64,000 nt of DNA from Imperialibacter sp964351395. Its GTDB lineage: Bacteria; Bacteroidota; Bacteroidia; Cytophagales; Cyclobacteriaceae. Location: the NCBI GenBank assembly GCA_964351395.1, contig CAYGOF010000001.1, forward strand, positions 558,001 to 622,000. The letters are read 5' to 3'. The translations under genes and the position numbers were made by a program. This document shows, one piece after another, positions 1-8,062 of this stretch (the stretch's first letter is position 1; every line of letters begins with the position of its first letter). Below the pieces are notes generated by a model. That model made no database searches. It worked only from the letters and a program-made list of their open reading frames with translations, and had not been told where the DNA came from.

Positions 1-119
1 TCGGAAATAATCCCATTTCTAGCGATCCGCTCAATGACAAACCTCTCCCTTTCGTGGAATTCGCCATCACTCTTAGCCAGTGTAATAAGTAGGGACAATT
101 GAGTCCTGATGTTTTCCAT
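1..119 (-). CDS. TerB-like protein, N-terminal fragment (runs off the window)
   Basis: An open frame on the minus strand starts with ATG at 119-117 and is still open at base 1, giving about 39 residues. The peptide begins MENIRTQLSLLITLAKSDGE and continues with HERERFVIERIA, the pattern of the first helices of tellurite-resistance TerB-fold proteins (a hydrophobic helix, then ADG or SDGE followed by an acidic/basic helix). TerB-fold domains often bind metal, but no role can be assigned from this fragment. It lies downstream of the pruA terminator, so it is probably transcribed separately. Only the N-terminus is visible; the family call is tentative. Confidence 0.5.
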   Translation of the reverse strand, partial: MENIRTQLSLLITLAKSDGEFHERERFVIERIARNGIIS

Positions 120-146
120 GCAGCTAAATTATCTCTATATGTCAAT

Positions 147-172
147 AAAAAAAGCCCTTTAAAGGGCTTTTT
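147..172 (-). terminator. Rho-independent terminator of pruA
   Basis: A perfect inverted repeat (AAAGCCCTTT / AAAGGGCTTT, 151-170) is followed on the minus strand by a run of T. It sits 7 bases beyond the pruA stop codon and separates it from the TerB-like gene. Confidence 0.85.
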
Positions 173-178
173 CATTAT

Positions 179-1804
179 TTATTTCAAAAATGGATACCTG
201 TAATCAACTGGAGGCGCAAAAGTCTCCTTAATGGTTCTTGGCTGCACCCACCGTATCAGGTTAAGTATGGAACCGGCCTTGTCGTTGGTTCCAGACGCCC
301 TCGATCCACCAAAAGGCTGCTGGCCCACTACCGCTCCGGTTGGCTTATCGTTGATATAGAAATTACCCGCCGCATGCATCAGTTTACTAGTAGCCATCTC
401 AATGGCGTACCTGTCTTTCGAGAATATTGCTCCGGTCAGTGCATAAGGCGATGTGCTGTCTACAAGCTCCAATGTCTCTTCGAAACGTTCCGCCTGATAA
501 ACATAAATGGTAATCACCGGCCCAAAAAGCTCCTCACACATGGTGACATACATTGGGTCTTTGGCAAGCAAAACTGTTGGCTCGATAAACCATCCTTTGC
601 TGCTATCGTAATTTCCACCGGCTACTACCTCTACTAACGAGCTCTGCTTCGCATCGTCAATATATTTTGTGATCTTATTAAATGAGCGTTCGTCAATTAC
701 AGCATTTACAAAATTTCCGAAGTCTTCTACATCACCCATTTTGATGCTTTTCAAATCTTCAAGGAGGTACTTCTGCACATCTGGCCAAAGATTGTCGGGT
801 ATATAAGCCCTTGAGGCAGCTGAACATTTTTGACCCTGGAATTCAAAGGCTCCTCTGGTAATGGCCGTAGCTAATTCTTTTGCATTTGCTGATTTGTGGG
901 CAACAATGAAATCCTTGCCGCCAGTTTCACCAACAATGCGTGGATAGGTTTTGTACTTGGCAATATTTTGTCCGATAGTCTTCCACAGTTGTTGAAAGAC
1001 TCCTGTACTTCCTGTAAAATGCAAACCAGCGAAGTCTTTATGATTAAAAATTATGTCACCAGCGACCGGCCCGTCAACATAAATCAAATTGATAACACCG
1101 TCTGGCAATCCAGCTTCCCTGAACACCTCCATAATCACTTGCGCGGAATACACCTGTGTGTAGGCTGGTTTCCAAATAGTGGTATTTCCCATTAAAGCTG
1201 CCGATGCTGGCAAATTGCCAGCAATGGAAGTAAAGTTGAATGGCGTGATAGCAAACACGAAGCCTTCTAAAGGACGGTAATCCATCCGATTCCACATACC
1301 AGGCGATGATTCTGGCTGCTGGTGAAAAAGCTCCACCATGAAAGCTGCATTGAACTTCAAAAAATCTATAAACTCGCAAGCGGCATCTATTTCCGCCTGA
1401 AAAGCATTCTTCGACTGGCCAAGCATGGTGGCTGCATTGATCTTGGCTCTGTAAGGGCCCGCCAATAAATCGGCCGCTTTTAGAAAAATACTAGCCCGGT
1501 GTTCCCAACTCATTTCCGCCCATGCTTTTTTTGCCCCGAGAGCAGCATTGATTGCTTGTTCTACGTGGCTGGCATCACCTTCGTGAAAGTACCCAAGTGT
1601 GTGCTTGTGATCATGAGGAGGGGACATCCTGATCTTTTTTCCCGTACGAACCTCCTCGCCGCCTATGTACATAGGCACGTCTAGTTCTTTGCCTTTAAGT
1701 TCTTTTAATTCAGCTTGCAAAGCCGCTCGCTCGGGCGTGCCAGGTGCATAGCTAAGGACTGGTTCATTTTTAGGCTGTGGTGTTTTAAAAATGGCTAATG
1801 ACAT
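179..1804 (-). CDS. pruA: L-glutamate gamma-semialdehyde dehydrogenase (1-pyrroline-5-carboxylate dehydrogenase)
   Basis: Oxidises glutamate semialdehyde to glutamate with NAD, the second step of proline breakdown, in the cytoplasm. The 541-residue protein has the aldehyde dehydrogenase fold: the catalytic glutamate in VGETGGKDF (E293), the nucleophile in GQKCSAASRAY (C327), and the NAD-site motif FTGSTGVF near 263-270. The length and the N-terminal extension fit the stand-alone PruA found in Bacteroidota and animals (ALDH4), not the fused PutA. No proline dehydrogenase gene lies in the window. The gene appears monocistronic: a terminator follows directly and the next upstream gene on this strand ends 66 bases away. 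Confidence 0.95.
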   Translation of the reverse strand: MSLAIFKTPQPKNEPVLSYAPGTPERAALQAELKELKGKELDVPMYIGGEEVRTGKKIRMSPPHDHKHTLGYFHEGDASHVEQAINAALGAKKAWAEMSWEHRASIFLKAADLLAGPYRAKINAATMLGQSKNAFQAEIDAACEFIDFLKFNAAFMVELFHQQPESSPGMWNRMDYRPLEGFVFAITPFNFTSIAGNLPASAALMGNTTIWKPAYTQVYSAQVIMEVFREAGLPDGVINLIYVDGPVAGDIIFNHKDFAGLHFTGSTGVFQQLWKTIGQNIAKYKTYPRIVGETGGKDFIVAHKSANAKELATAITRGAFEFQGQKCSAASRAYIPDNLWPDVQKYLLEDLKSIKMGDVEDFGNFVNAVIDERSFNKITKYIDDAKQSSLVEVVAGGNYDSSKGWFIEPTVLLAKDPMYVTMCEELFGPVITIYVYQAERFEETLELVDSTSPYALTGAIFSKDRYAIEMATSKLMHAAGNFYINDKPTGAVVGQQPFGGSRASGTNDKAGSILNLIRWVQPRTIKETFAPPVDYRYPFLK

Positions 1805-1870
1805 TGTCTATCTGGTTTAATCAACTGCATGTAAGAAGGGCGAATTTACTCACCGCTTCCTTAAAAACCT

Positions 1871-2569
1871 TTATAAATGACTGCGCAATTCACTAAGTGA
1901 ATGGATTTCGAGGGTGACTGGTTCCTCATGAGGAAGTTTTTCGGGGTTAAAATAAACATGATCGATGCTGTGAGCCCTAGCTCCACCAATGTCTGTCACG
2001 AGATTATCCCCCACCATTATTGATGTGGCGGCCGTGGCACCGGTGGCCTGCATGGCGTACTCAAAAATTTGAGGGGATGGCTTTCGTGCACCAGCTGTTT
2101 GAGAAGTAATTACGTTAGCAAAAAACTTCTCCAGTCCCGAACATTTGATTTTCACTGATTGAATCTCATCAAAACCATTGGTGATGATATGCATTGGGTA
2201 TTTTTCTGCCAGATAGGTAAGCAATTCTATGGCACCTGGCATCACCGCTGTTTTTGTAGGGCACAGATTAACATAGTCCTCTCCAAACTGAAAAGCCAGG
2301 TCCATGTCTGAAAAATCAAGCTCTTTAAAGACAGTCCGAAAACGTTGCTCTCTCAGAAAGTCCTTATCGATTTTCTTATGGTCGTAAAGATGCCAAAACT
2401 GCTTATTGACCCGGAAAAATTTATCTACCAACTGTTCGGCTGAAAACTTTCCATAATTTTTAAGTGAATACGTTTCGTAAAGCTCGGTTAACGAAGTTTT
2501 AACATTTTGGTCGTAGTCCCATAGTGTGTGGTCCAGATCAAAAAAAAGATGATTGTACTTTTTATTCAT
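1871..2569 (-). CDS. yjjG: YjjG-family HAD nucleotidase
   Basis: A 232-residue haloacid dehalogenase phosphatase. Motif I is FFDLDHTLWD (residues 9-18; the nucleophile is D11 and the acid/base D13), motif II is IITNGF, motif III is the lysine in ARKPSPQIF, and motif IV is GDNLVTDIGGA. The DLDHTLWD signature is typical of the YjjG group, which dephosphorylates non-canonical pyrimidine nucleotides and so helps clean the nucleotide pool. That substrate is inferred from the family. The start codon overlaps the end of the upstream ArsR gene by 8 bases, so the two are translationally coupled. Confidence 0.85.
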   Translation of the reverse strand: MNKKYNHLFFDLDHTLWDYDQNVKTSLTELYETYSLKNYGKFSAEQLVDKFFRVNKQFWHLYDHKKIDKDFLREQRFRTVFKELDFSDMDLAFQFGEDYVNLCPTKTAVMPGAIELLTYLAEKYPMHIITNGFDEIQSVKIKCSGLEKFFANVITSQTAGARKPSPQIFEYAMQATGATAATSIMVGDNLVTDIGGARAHSIDHVYFNPEKLPHEEPVTLEIHSLSELRSHL

Positions 2570-2963
2570 AAGTTTTCCTATGCCCAGTTAACTGCCTTTT
2601 TTCCATTTTGTTCTTTACCAGTTCCCGGTTGGAGTAAAGAATACGGAAGGTTTCAAGGTCTTTTTGCAGGCTTGCATCCTTTTGCAAAAACTGAAAGATC
2701 TGGCTAACAATATCCGAGACTTCCTCTTTGATGGAGTAGAACACATATTGGTCAATTTTCCGAACGTTCACCAGACCGGCATTTCGGAGGTAGGTCAAGT
2801 GCCGGGAGGTCTTTGTTTGCGTAAAATCCAGCGACAGTTCTATGTCTGTTATACAAAGCTCCTTCTGATTAAAAAGAAGGAAAAGTATTCGAACCCGTGC
2901 CTCCTCGGAGAACGATTTAAATATTTGGTTGCCGTATTGCAGACTAAAATTTTTAAGTCTCAT
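2562..2963 (-). CDS. ArsR-family transcriptional regulator
   Basis: A 133-residue winged-helix DNA-binding protein. The N-terminal half reads FKSFSEEARVRILFLLFNQ then ELCITDIELSLDFTQTKTSRHLTYLRNAGLV, the ArsR helix-turn-helix with the recognition helix around TQTKTSRHLTYL and the wing around VRKIDQYVFYSI. No CxC metal site (ELCVC type) is seen at the usual helix, only one cysteine (ELC), so metal sensing is doubtful. The C-terminal third is a charged helix. It is coupled to the YjjG phosphatase gene through an 8-base overlap, an unusual partner. A small palindrome 28 bases upstream of the start could be its operator. Confidence 0.85.
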   Translation of the reverse strand: MRLKNFSLQYGNQIFKSFSEEARVRILFLLFNQKELCITDIELSLDFTQTKTSRHLTYLRNAGLVNVRKIDQYVFYSIKEEVSDIVSQIFQFLQKDASLQKDLETFRILYSNRELVKNKMEKRQLTGHRKTYE

Positions 2964-2991
2964 TGGAACAATTCTTTACTCGTTTGACTTA

Positions 2992-3006
2992 TTTGTGAAA
3001 CACAAA
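2992..3006. promoter_or_regulatory. Palindrome upstream of the ArsR gene, candidate operator
   Basis: TTTGTG-AAA-CACAAA is a perfect 6-base inverted repeat with a 3-base centre, 28 bases before the ArsR start codon, in the divergent intergenic region 2964-3101. ArsR dimers bind short palindromes near their own promoter, so autoregulation is plausible. No second copy was seen. Confidence 0.3.
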
Positions 3007-3101
3007 AACCTGTGGATTTGATCTAATAATTTGTAGCTTACCGCCCGATTACAACCATTGACCGGGTTTTGGTCTCCTTTAAATCTTAAGTAAAGAAAGG
3101 C

Positions 3102-3743
3102 TTGTCAAAGTATATCTCTAAATATTTTCTCCCATTTATGTGCTTCATTATTTTGATGGCAGCACAGACGGAAAGCTGGGCCCAGGGCGGAAGCAGGGTG
3201 ATTCAGTTTTCGGGAGTGATTTTGGGTGAAGACAGCGTTTCAGGTGTGCCTGGAGTGCACGTTTATGTACCAAAAGCTGGCCGTGGCACAACCTCAAATG
3301 TGTATGGTTATTTTTCTATGCCAGCGCTTGTAGGAGATAGCGTAGTAGTAAGTGCCATAGGCTTTGAAAAACAGCATTTTATCGTGCCGGGCAATCAACC
3401 TGAAAATTTTACAGTTATTATCGAATTAGTAACAGATACCACTTATCTGCCGCCGATAGAAATTTTGCCATATCCCACTGAAGAGCTTTTTAAACAAGCG
3501 GTACTTGCTTTGAAATTACCAGATGCCGACGACTATCGCAAAATGGAAGAGGCCCTCCGTGGAGACATACTACTCCGGATGATGCAAGGAGCACCTATGG
3601 ATGCTTCGGAAAACTATCGATACTATTCGAATCAGCAGTTTTTGGCAATGACTGACAAATTTCAACCAAGGAGCAACCCTTTGCTAAACCCATTTGCCTG
3701 GGCTCAGTTTATTAAATCATTGAAAAAAGAAAAAAGCAAATAG
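3102..3743 (+). CDS. Exported protein with carboxypeptidase-regulatory-like beta-sandwich domain
   Basis: A 213-residue protein. The N-terminus FLPFMCFIILMAAQTESWAQGG is a signal peptide ending at AWAQ-like cleavage. Residues about 30-110 (VIQFSGVILGEDS...GVPGVHVYVP...TTSNVYGYFSM...VSAIGFEKQ) form the CarboxypepD_reg-like fold seen at the N-terminus of SusC/TonB proteins and in small Bacteroidota periplasmic proteins. The C-terminal 100 residues (EELFKQAVLALKLP... to NPLLNPFAWAQFIKSLKKEK) have no recognised domain. The open frame starts with TTG at 3102; an ATG at residue 13 is possible but would shorten the signal peptide. Function unknown. Confidence 0.75.
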   Translation: MSKYISKYFLPFMCFIILMAAQTESWAQGGSRVIQFSGVILGEDSVSGVPGVHVYVPKAGRGTTSNVYGYFSMPALVGDSVVVSAIGFEKQHFIVPGNQPENFTVIIELVTDTTYLPPIEILPYPTEELFKQAVLALKLPDADDYRKMEEALRGDILLRMMQGAPMDASENYRYYSNQQFLAMTDKFQPRSNPLLNPFAWAQFIKSLKKEKSK

Positions 3744-3746
3744 CCG

Positions 3747-3986
3747 TTACCAGGTTTTGCTTTCCTCTCTCCAGTAAAGTTGCATCCAACTTTCCATCCC
3801 TTCTGCCAATTGAATTCTATCCTCAAGAAACACGACTGCTCCAATGGAACTCAACTGAACAAGCATGTATTTGAGTTCAAGAGAAAGTTGATCTATGCTA
3901 CTTTCAGCCTTCATGATAAATTTGTCTTTGATGAGCTTATCAATGGTGTAATGGACTGACGGATTGAACAATAATTGATTCTGCAT
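3747..3986 (-). CDS. Small protein of unknown function (79 aa)
   Basis: An ATG-started frame of 79 residues, convergent with the preceding gene and only 3 bases from its stop. It has no signal peptide or membrane segment. The sequence alternates amphipathic helices (YTIDKLIKDKFIMKAE, LSLELKYMLVQLSSIGAVVF) and ends in an aromatic tail (WMQLYWREESKTW). I do not recognise a family. Compact packing against its neighbour and sensible amino-acid composition favour a real gene, but this is not certain. Confidence 0.5.
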   Translation of the reverse strand: MQNQLLFNPSVHYTIDKLIKDKFIMKAESSIDQLSLELKYMLVQLSSIGAVVFLEDRIQLAEGMESWMQLYWREESKTW

Positions 3987-4074
3987 AAGGGATACATTTT
4001 AGGTATTACAAAAATGCCTTCTCTACAGATCACAAAAAATGATGTTTGTCATCTGGGTACATGACCTACGCCTA

Positions 4075-5085
4075 CTAAAGTTGGTATTTTCCGTGGTAAG
4101 CTTTATCAAGGTCAGCACCAAGTGCATGCAAACTAATTACTGTGAGATAGATGACAATGCCCGGAAAAAGCGCCAACCACCATGCCTGAAGGTTTTCCAG
4201 GTACCCATGAATGATGCTACCCCAGCTAACCACCTCAGGAGAAATACCTATCCCAATAAATGACAAGGTAGCTTCCGCAATTAGTAAGCCCGAAATAGTG
4301 AAACAAACCTGGGTGGCAACAGGGCCGATAGCATTGGGCAGAGCATGCTTGAAAAAGACCCTCCATTCAGGCAATCCAATGATTCGTGCAGATTCTATGA
4401 AAGTCATTTCACGAACTTTGAGCATTTCAGCTCTAATAAGCCTCGACATAACATCCCAGCCTGTTATGGCGAACAGAATAATGAGGCTTACCATATTAAT
4501 TGGCACAACCATGGCAAATACAATGACGAGGTAAAGTCTGGGTATAACTGAAAACACTTCCGTAAACCTTTGGGTGGCAGTATCTAGGGGCAAGCTCACC
4601 CTTTTGCCAAATAGCTTCAATCGTTTAAGGCCGTACCACAAAGCAAGCAGAAGCAACACGAGTGCTAAAAAAACAGTCAACGACAACCACCCTTTTCCCC
4701 TGGCAGACCCTACTGGTACCAAAACGACAACTGAATAAACAATAAGTAAAAATGAAAAAAACAACGTGATCAAATTCCTTGTGGGAATAAGCAATCTGTC
4801 GTTGCCAAAAAAAGCCGAAATACTCCCAATAGCCACGCCTATAATACCTCCAAAAAGAGCGGCACCTACTGAAATCATCATCGATCGACGAGCCCCTACC
4901 AGAAGTGAAAGCCAAACATCCCTACCAAGTCCATCTGTACCCAACCAGTGACCCGGCCCCGGAGGCAACGATCGTGACTCAAGTTGCAGCTGAGGCTGTT
5001 CTGCAAACAAAGTAGCAAATGTTACAACCAGAACGAGCCCTGGCAACACCAATGGCCACTTTCGAATAGTTGATTGATCGGTCAT
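4075..5085 (-). CDS. Peptide/nickel-type ABC transporter permease, DppC/OppC family
   Basis: A 336-residue inner-membrane permease. It has an N-terminal membrane helix (WPLVLPGLVLVVTFATLF), the OppC-type motif GHWLGTDGLGRDVWLSLLVGARRSM (residues about 46-70), several further helices, and the EAA loop ARIIGLPEWRVFFKHALPNAIGP that contacts the ATPase. A non-standard stretch (residues about 105-170) adds two extra hydrophobic segments between the first helices. Its start overlaps the DppB-like gene by ATGA (4 bases), so both are made together. No ATPase or binding protein gene is adjacent, so the substrate cannot be inferred from context. Confidence 0.85.
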   Translation of the reverse strand: MTDQSTIRKWPLVLPGLVLVVTFATLFAEQPQLQLESRSLPPGPGHWLGTDGLGRDVWLSLLVGARRSMMISVGAALFGGIIGVAIGSISAFFGNDRLLIPTRNLITLFFSFLLIVYSVVVLVPVGSARGKGWLSLTVFLALVLLLLALWYGLKRLKLFGKRVSLPLDTATQRFTEVFSVIPRLYLVIVFAMVVPINMVSLIILFAITGWDVMSRLIRAEMLKVREMTFIESARIIGLPEWRVFFKHALPNAIGPVATQVCFTISGLLIAEATLSFIGIGISPEVVSWGSIIHGYLENLQAWWLALFPGIVIYLTVISLHALGADLDKAYHGKYQL

Positions 5086-6398
5086 CTTTGTAAAAGTCTT
5101 ATCCTTGGGTCCATCCAGTAGTAAAGCAAATCAGTGGCGAGATATGAAATCATTCGCACTAGTATCAAAAAAAGAACAACACCAGTAACCACTGGGTAAT
5201 CCTGCGCATTGACTGAGTCTGTCAATAATTTCCCCACACCCTGAATAGAGAACAATACTTCCACCACCAGTGCACCACTTACCACCGCAAGTAAATACTC
5301 GCCAAAAAGAGTGATCGCAGGCAATAGAGCATACCGAAGCCTATAGCTCTTATTTACTGTATGCTTATTAAGGCCACGGGCCCTCGCCATGAACACAAAT
5401 GGCAGGTCGCCGGATTTCTGAAAGGCATTGTCAATGTGCTTGGTTATGTAAGGCATAGTGCTTAACCAAAGTACAGCGACAGGTAAAACATAGGGCCAAA
5501 TCCAGCGGCTCCAAAAAGTATAGCCATTAAGGGTACTGGCAGAAACATGTGATGGAAACCATGAAAAAACTGTGCCGCTAGCAAATACAACCATGAAAAG
5601 AAGTGCCCATCCAAACAGAGGAATTAAGTCAAATAGATAAAGTACCTGATCGATCACTGCCTTACATTTCGGGCTTGCATTCGAAAGCCGAATATTGAAC
5701 CAATAAGCGGCTGAAAAAATCAAAAGAAGCGCAGGCAATGTAAAGATGACTGTATTAGAAATTGCCCTGGCTATTACTGCGCCTACTTTTTCCTTATTTT
5801 TCCAGCTCACACCTAAGTCACCTTTGAGTAACTGCGAAAACCAAACATGAAATTGATTATGCGGTCCGTGCCAGATTAACGCAGGAAAAAATACCTTCCA
5901 TTTATTGCCAGAAGCTTTTACCTGCGAAATTAGCGAACGAAAATCCACTGTTTTGGAGCCTGAATCTACTTGATTCAACCAATGATTGGCATCTTCAATC
6001 GCCTGCGACACATCTGAGTTTTCCCAAGCTTTGAAGTCCATTTGTTGCAAAGCTATTGCCAGCTCAATCGGCTCTACAGTAAGGCCTGAGTGAAAGCAAA
6101 GACGTTTTACCCAATACTTTTGACTATCAGTAAAGCCTTCCGGCCAGTAAGCAGGCAAGGCGGCAGACTGTACCGAAAAATAGAACGTAGGCAAATCCAG
6201 TCCGAGCTGTTGCCTGATTCGGCCTTTTTCTTTTTGAATCTGCGCCTCACTATAACCGCCATTTTCTATTGCCAGCAGTTCTATCCTTTCCTCCCAAACC
6301 GATTGAGGCGGAAGAAGTCTAAAAATAAAAAGGCCTATTAAACCGATGAAGAGTGCTGGTAACGAGGAAAATAACCTAATAAAAAGGTAACGGGTCAT
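5082..6398 (-). CDS. Peptide/nickel-type ABC transporter permease, DppB/OppB family, with large periplasmic insert
   Basis: Partner of the DppC-like gene, read from the ATG at 6398-6396 (MTRYLFIRLFSSLPALFIGL), the first methionine placed directly before a membrane helix; the frame stays open upstream to 6605 but that extension looks non-coding. The 438-residue protein is about 110 residues longer than usual OppB proteins: after the first helix a soluble insert (about residues 30-170, with ERIELLAIENGGYSEAQIQ and similar) precedes the normal GDLGVSW...VIARAISNTVIFTLPALL transmembrane core. The EAA loop is ARARGLNKHTVNKSYRLRYALLPA. The insert lies on the outer side by topology. Confidence 0.85.
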   Translation of the reverse strand: MTRYLFIRLFSSLPALFIGLIGLFIFRLLPPQSVWEERIELLAIENGGYSEAQIQKEKGRIRQQLGLDLPTFYFSVQSAALPAYWPEGFTDSQKYWVKRLCFHSGLTVEPIELAIALQQMDFKAWENSDVSQAIEDANHWLNQVDSGSKTVDFRSLISQVKASGNKWKVFFPALIWHGPHNQFHVWFSQLLKGDLGVSWKNKEKVGAVIARAISNTVIFTLPALLLIFSAAYWFNIRLSNASPKCKAVIDQVLYLFDLIPLFGWALLFMVVFASGTVFSWFPSHVSASTLNGYTFWSRWIWPYVLPVAVLWLSTMPYITKHIDNAFQKSGDLPFVFMARARGLNKHTVNKSYRLRYALLPAITLFGEYLLAVVSGALVVEVLFSIQGVGKLLTDSVNAQDYPVVTGVVLFLILVRMISYLATDLLYYWMDPRIRLLQR

Positions 6399-6622
6399 AT
6401 CACTCAAAAATAGTAAAGTCTGGACAAGTACCTCACAATTGGATATGTCTTCTATTGCTCTGGTAAAGTCAGCTGTCAATTTAACCTCAAAAAATACCAA
6501 AAAAGAGGTATGTTTTGGACTTGATACTTGAGCTAAATTGTCGTGTGTTAATGAAGCGCAGCTCAAAATCAATATTGATCTCGTTGATTTTTCACATAAG
6601 CTCACAGGTTAGAAGTGAAAAG

Positions 6623-6650
6623 GACTGCTCTCAAAGAGTAGTCTTTTTTA
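6623..6650 (+). terminator. Isolated terminator-like hairpin in a 357-base gap
   Basis: Arms GACTGCTCT (6623-6631) and AGAGTAGTC (6635-6643), one G-U pair, 3-base loop, followed by TTTTTTA on the plus strand. It lies in the gap 6399-6755 between the DppB-like gene and a plus-strand lipoprotein gene. No plus-strand gene ends before it. Apart from this hairpin I see nothing recognisable in the gap. Confidence 0.5.
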
Positions 6651-6755
6651 TTTGGTAGCGACCTACCAAAACCATTTGAAGGAGCCAATTTGTAATAGCC
6701 CTCAATTCCTGTTAATTTTCACATGTAATCTGACAAGCCTTAACTAGTGCAACAC

Positions 6756-7235
6756 ATGAAAGCTATCTTCAAAACCGGACTCTTTTTTTTAGCCCTTACT
6801 TTTTTTGTCGCCTGTAGTGGTAGATACCCTAAGCACAATTGGGGTTCCAAATACGAATACATGGAAAAATATGAGTCAGCAGAAGGGCACCATATCAACT
6901 ATACCCATGATTTGATTCTTAGAAAACCCAGGCGCCCAGATGAAGAGCATCACTACTCGGTGATACTCAAAGGTCAGCAAGAAGATGAGGACAGTGATGT
7001 GAATTACTGGGTAGAACAATACCTGGGAAGAGCCGTTGAAACCGACAGCACGTTAAATATTATTTATTCGTCGATGCAAACAGATATAGACCACGGACAC
7101 GACAGATTTAACTTTACGTCGGGAGACACCTTGCTCCGGATTCACCGCGACGGCGATGTGTATCATACTGAATGGGTAAAATACACACCAGTTGCCAGTC
7201 ATAACCATGAAGACGATTGGATAAGGATGAATTAA
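6756..7235 (+). CDS. Lipoprotein of unknown function
   Basis: Read from ATG 6756 because this start gives a clean lipoprotein signal: MKAIFKTGLFFLALTFFVAC with the lipid-modified cysteine at residue 20. A GTG 9 bases upstream is possible but adds nothing. The mature part (about 140 residues) is polar and rich in His, Asp and Glu (YESAEGHHINYTHD, DEEHHYSV, SHNHEDDWIRMN), with predicted beta strands and no recognised domain. The histidine-rich ends could bind metal, but that is only inference. Attached to the outer or inner membrane facing the periplasm. Confidence 0.7.
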   Translation: MKAIFKTGLFFLALTFFVACSGRYPKHNWGSKYEYMEKYESAEGHHINYTHDLILRKPRRPDEEHHYSVILKGQQEDEDSDVNYWVEQYLGRAVETDSTLNIIYSSMQTDIDHGHDRFNFTSGDTLLRIHRDGDVYHTEWVKYTPVASHNHEDDWIRMN

Positions 7236-7278
7236 TTACCAACCACACTCAGCTCAACATAGTGGCTTAGATCAACCC

Positions 7279-7977
7279 ATGATCATTCACTTCGTACTTT
7301 GCCAACCTGCAGTGCCTGAAAATATTGGTTTTGCTGCCAGAGCTATCAACACGATGGGTTTCAGCAGTCTAAGGTTAGTTAACCCAGCCGACTACCTATC
7401 AAAACAAGCCAAAAAAACTGCTTACGGATCTCATGAAATTTTGGAGTCTGCTGAGGTTTTTAGTTCGTTGAAAGACGCCTTGGCCGATATCGATCTAAGT
7501 GTGGCTACCACAGCTAAAAAAAGGCTTGGCCGCCATGATTATCACTCGCCTGCAAGGATCACGGAAATCATTTCAGAAAAAACTGGAGTGGTCGGTCATG
7601 TTGCCCTCGTCTTTGGAAGTGAAAGAGATGGCCTCACTAAAGAAGAAATCGGTCTATGCGACTTGATTAGTAGCATTCCCCTGGCGGCTCCCCACCCGTC
7701 ACTAAATTTAGCCCAAAGCGTCCTCATCTATGCCTGGGAGCTTTCAAAAATCCTTGCTATCGACAGTGTAGGGAGTGCACAACTGCCAATAGTAGAAGCA
7801 GAGCAAAAATTGCTGAAAGAAAAAACTGTCCGCATTCTCGACACCCTTCAGGTTAATAAGCAACCAAGCCTTTACTATCGCTTGAAAGATCGATTGATGA
7901 CGGCCAATACGGAAGACACCAAGCTGATGCTATCTCTCACCCGATTCGTCGAAAGGCGATTCAAAAAAGAGAAATGA
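7279..7977 (+). CDS. trmJ: tRNA/rRNA 2'-O-methyltransferase of the TrmJ type (SpoU family)
   Basis: A 232-residue SPOUT-class RNA methyltransferase. Motif 1 is CQPAVPENIGFAARAINTMGF (residues 8-28), motif 2 is LVFGSERDGLTKEEIGLCD, and motif 3 is IPLAAPHPSLNLAQSVLIYAWEL, where the deep trefoil knot binds S-adenosylmethionine. This motif set is that of TrmJ, which methylates the ribose at position 32 in the tRNA anticodon loop. The C-terminal helical extension (LLKEKTVRILDTLQ...LMLSLTRFVERRF) also fits TrmJ. It lies 43 bases after the lipoprotein gene, possibly co-transcribed. Confidence 0.85.
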   Translation: MIIHFVLCQPAVPENIGFAARAINTMGFSSLRLVNPADYLSKQAKKTAYGSHEILESAEVFSSLKDALADIDLSVATTAKKRLGRHDYHSPARITEIISEKTGVVGHVALVFGSERDGLTKEEIGLCDLISSIPLAAPHPSLNLAQSVLIYAWELSKILAIDSVGSAQLPIVEAEQKLLKEKTVRILDTLQVNKQPSLYYRLKDRLMTANTEDTKLMLSLTRFVERRFKKEK

Positions 7978-8020
7978 ATTGGACAACGATCATGACTATC
8001 GGCCTAAGTGCTTTTGCTCA

Positions 8021-8062
8021 TTTGCTTTACAAAATATAAGCATATACTTTTGTAAGTATATG
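8021..8062 (+). promoter_or_regulatory. Promoter with operator palindrome covering the -7 box and start codon of the PadR gene
   Basis: TTTG at 8021-8024 and TACTTTTG at 8045-8052 match the Bacteroidota -33 (TTTG) and -7 (TAnnTTTG) elements with a 20-base spacer. The -7 box lies inside a perfect palindrome CATATACTT-TTGT-AAGTATATG (8041-8062), whose last three bases are the ATG of the PadR gene. A repressor bound here would block both promoter and start codon. The transcript would begin at or within a few bases of the ATG. Confidence 0.7.

Noticed and set aside
3747..3986. Toxin-antitoxin element at the small 79-residue gene
   Set aside because: It has no partner of fitting size, and the sequence shows no known toxin or antitoxin motif.
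6399..6605. An in-frame extension of the DppB-like gene to 6605
   Set aside because: The added 69 residues lack a membrane or signal pattern and the ATG at 6398 starts directly at the first helix.
7979..8059. Upstream extension of the PadR gene
   Set aside because: It would cover the promoter and operator; the domain starts at ATG 8060.
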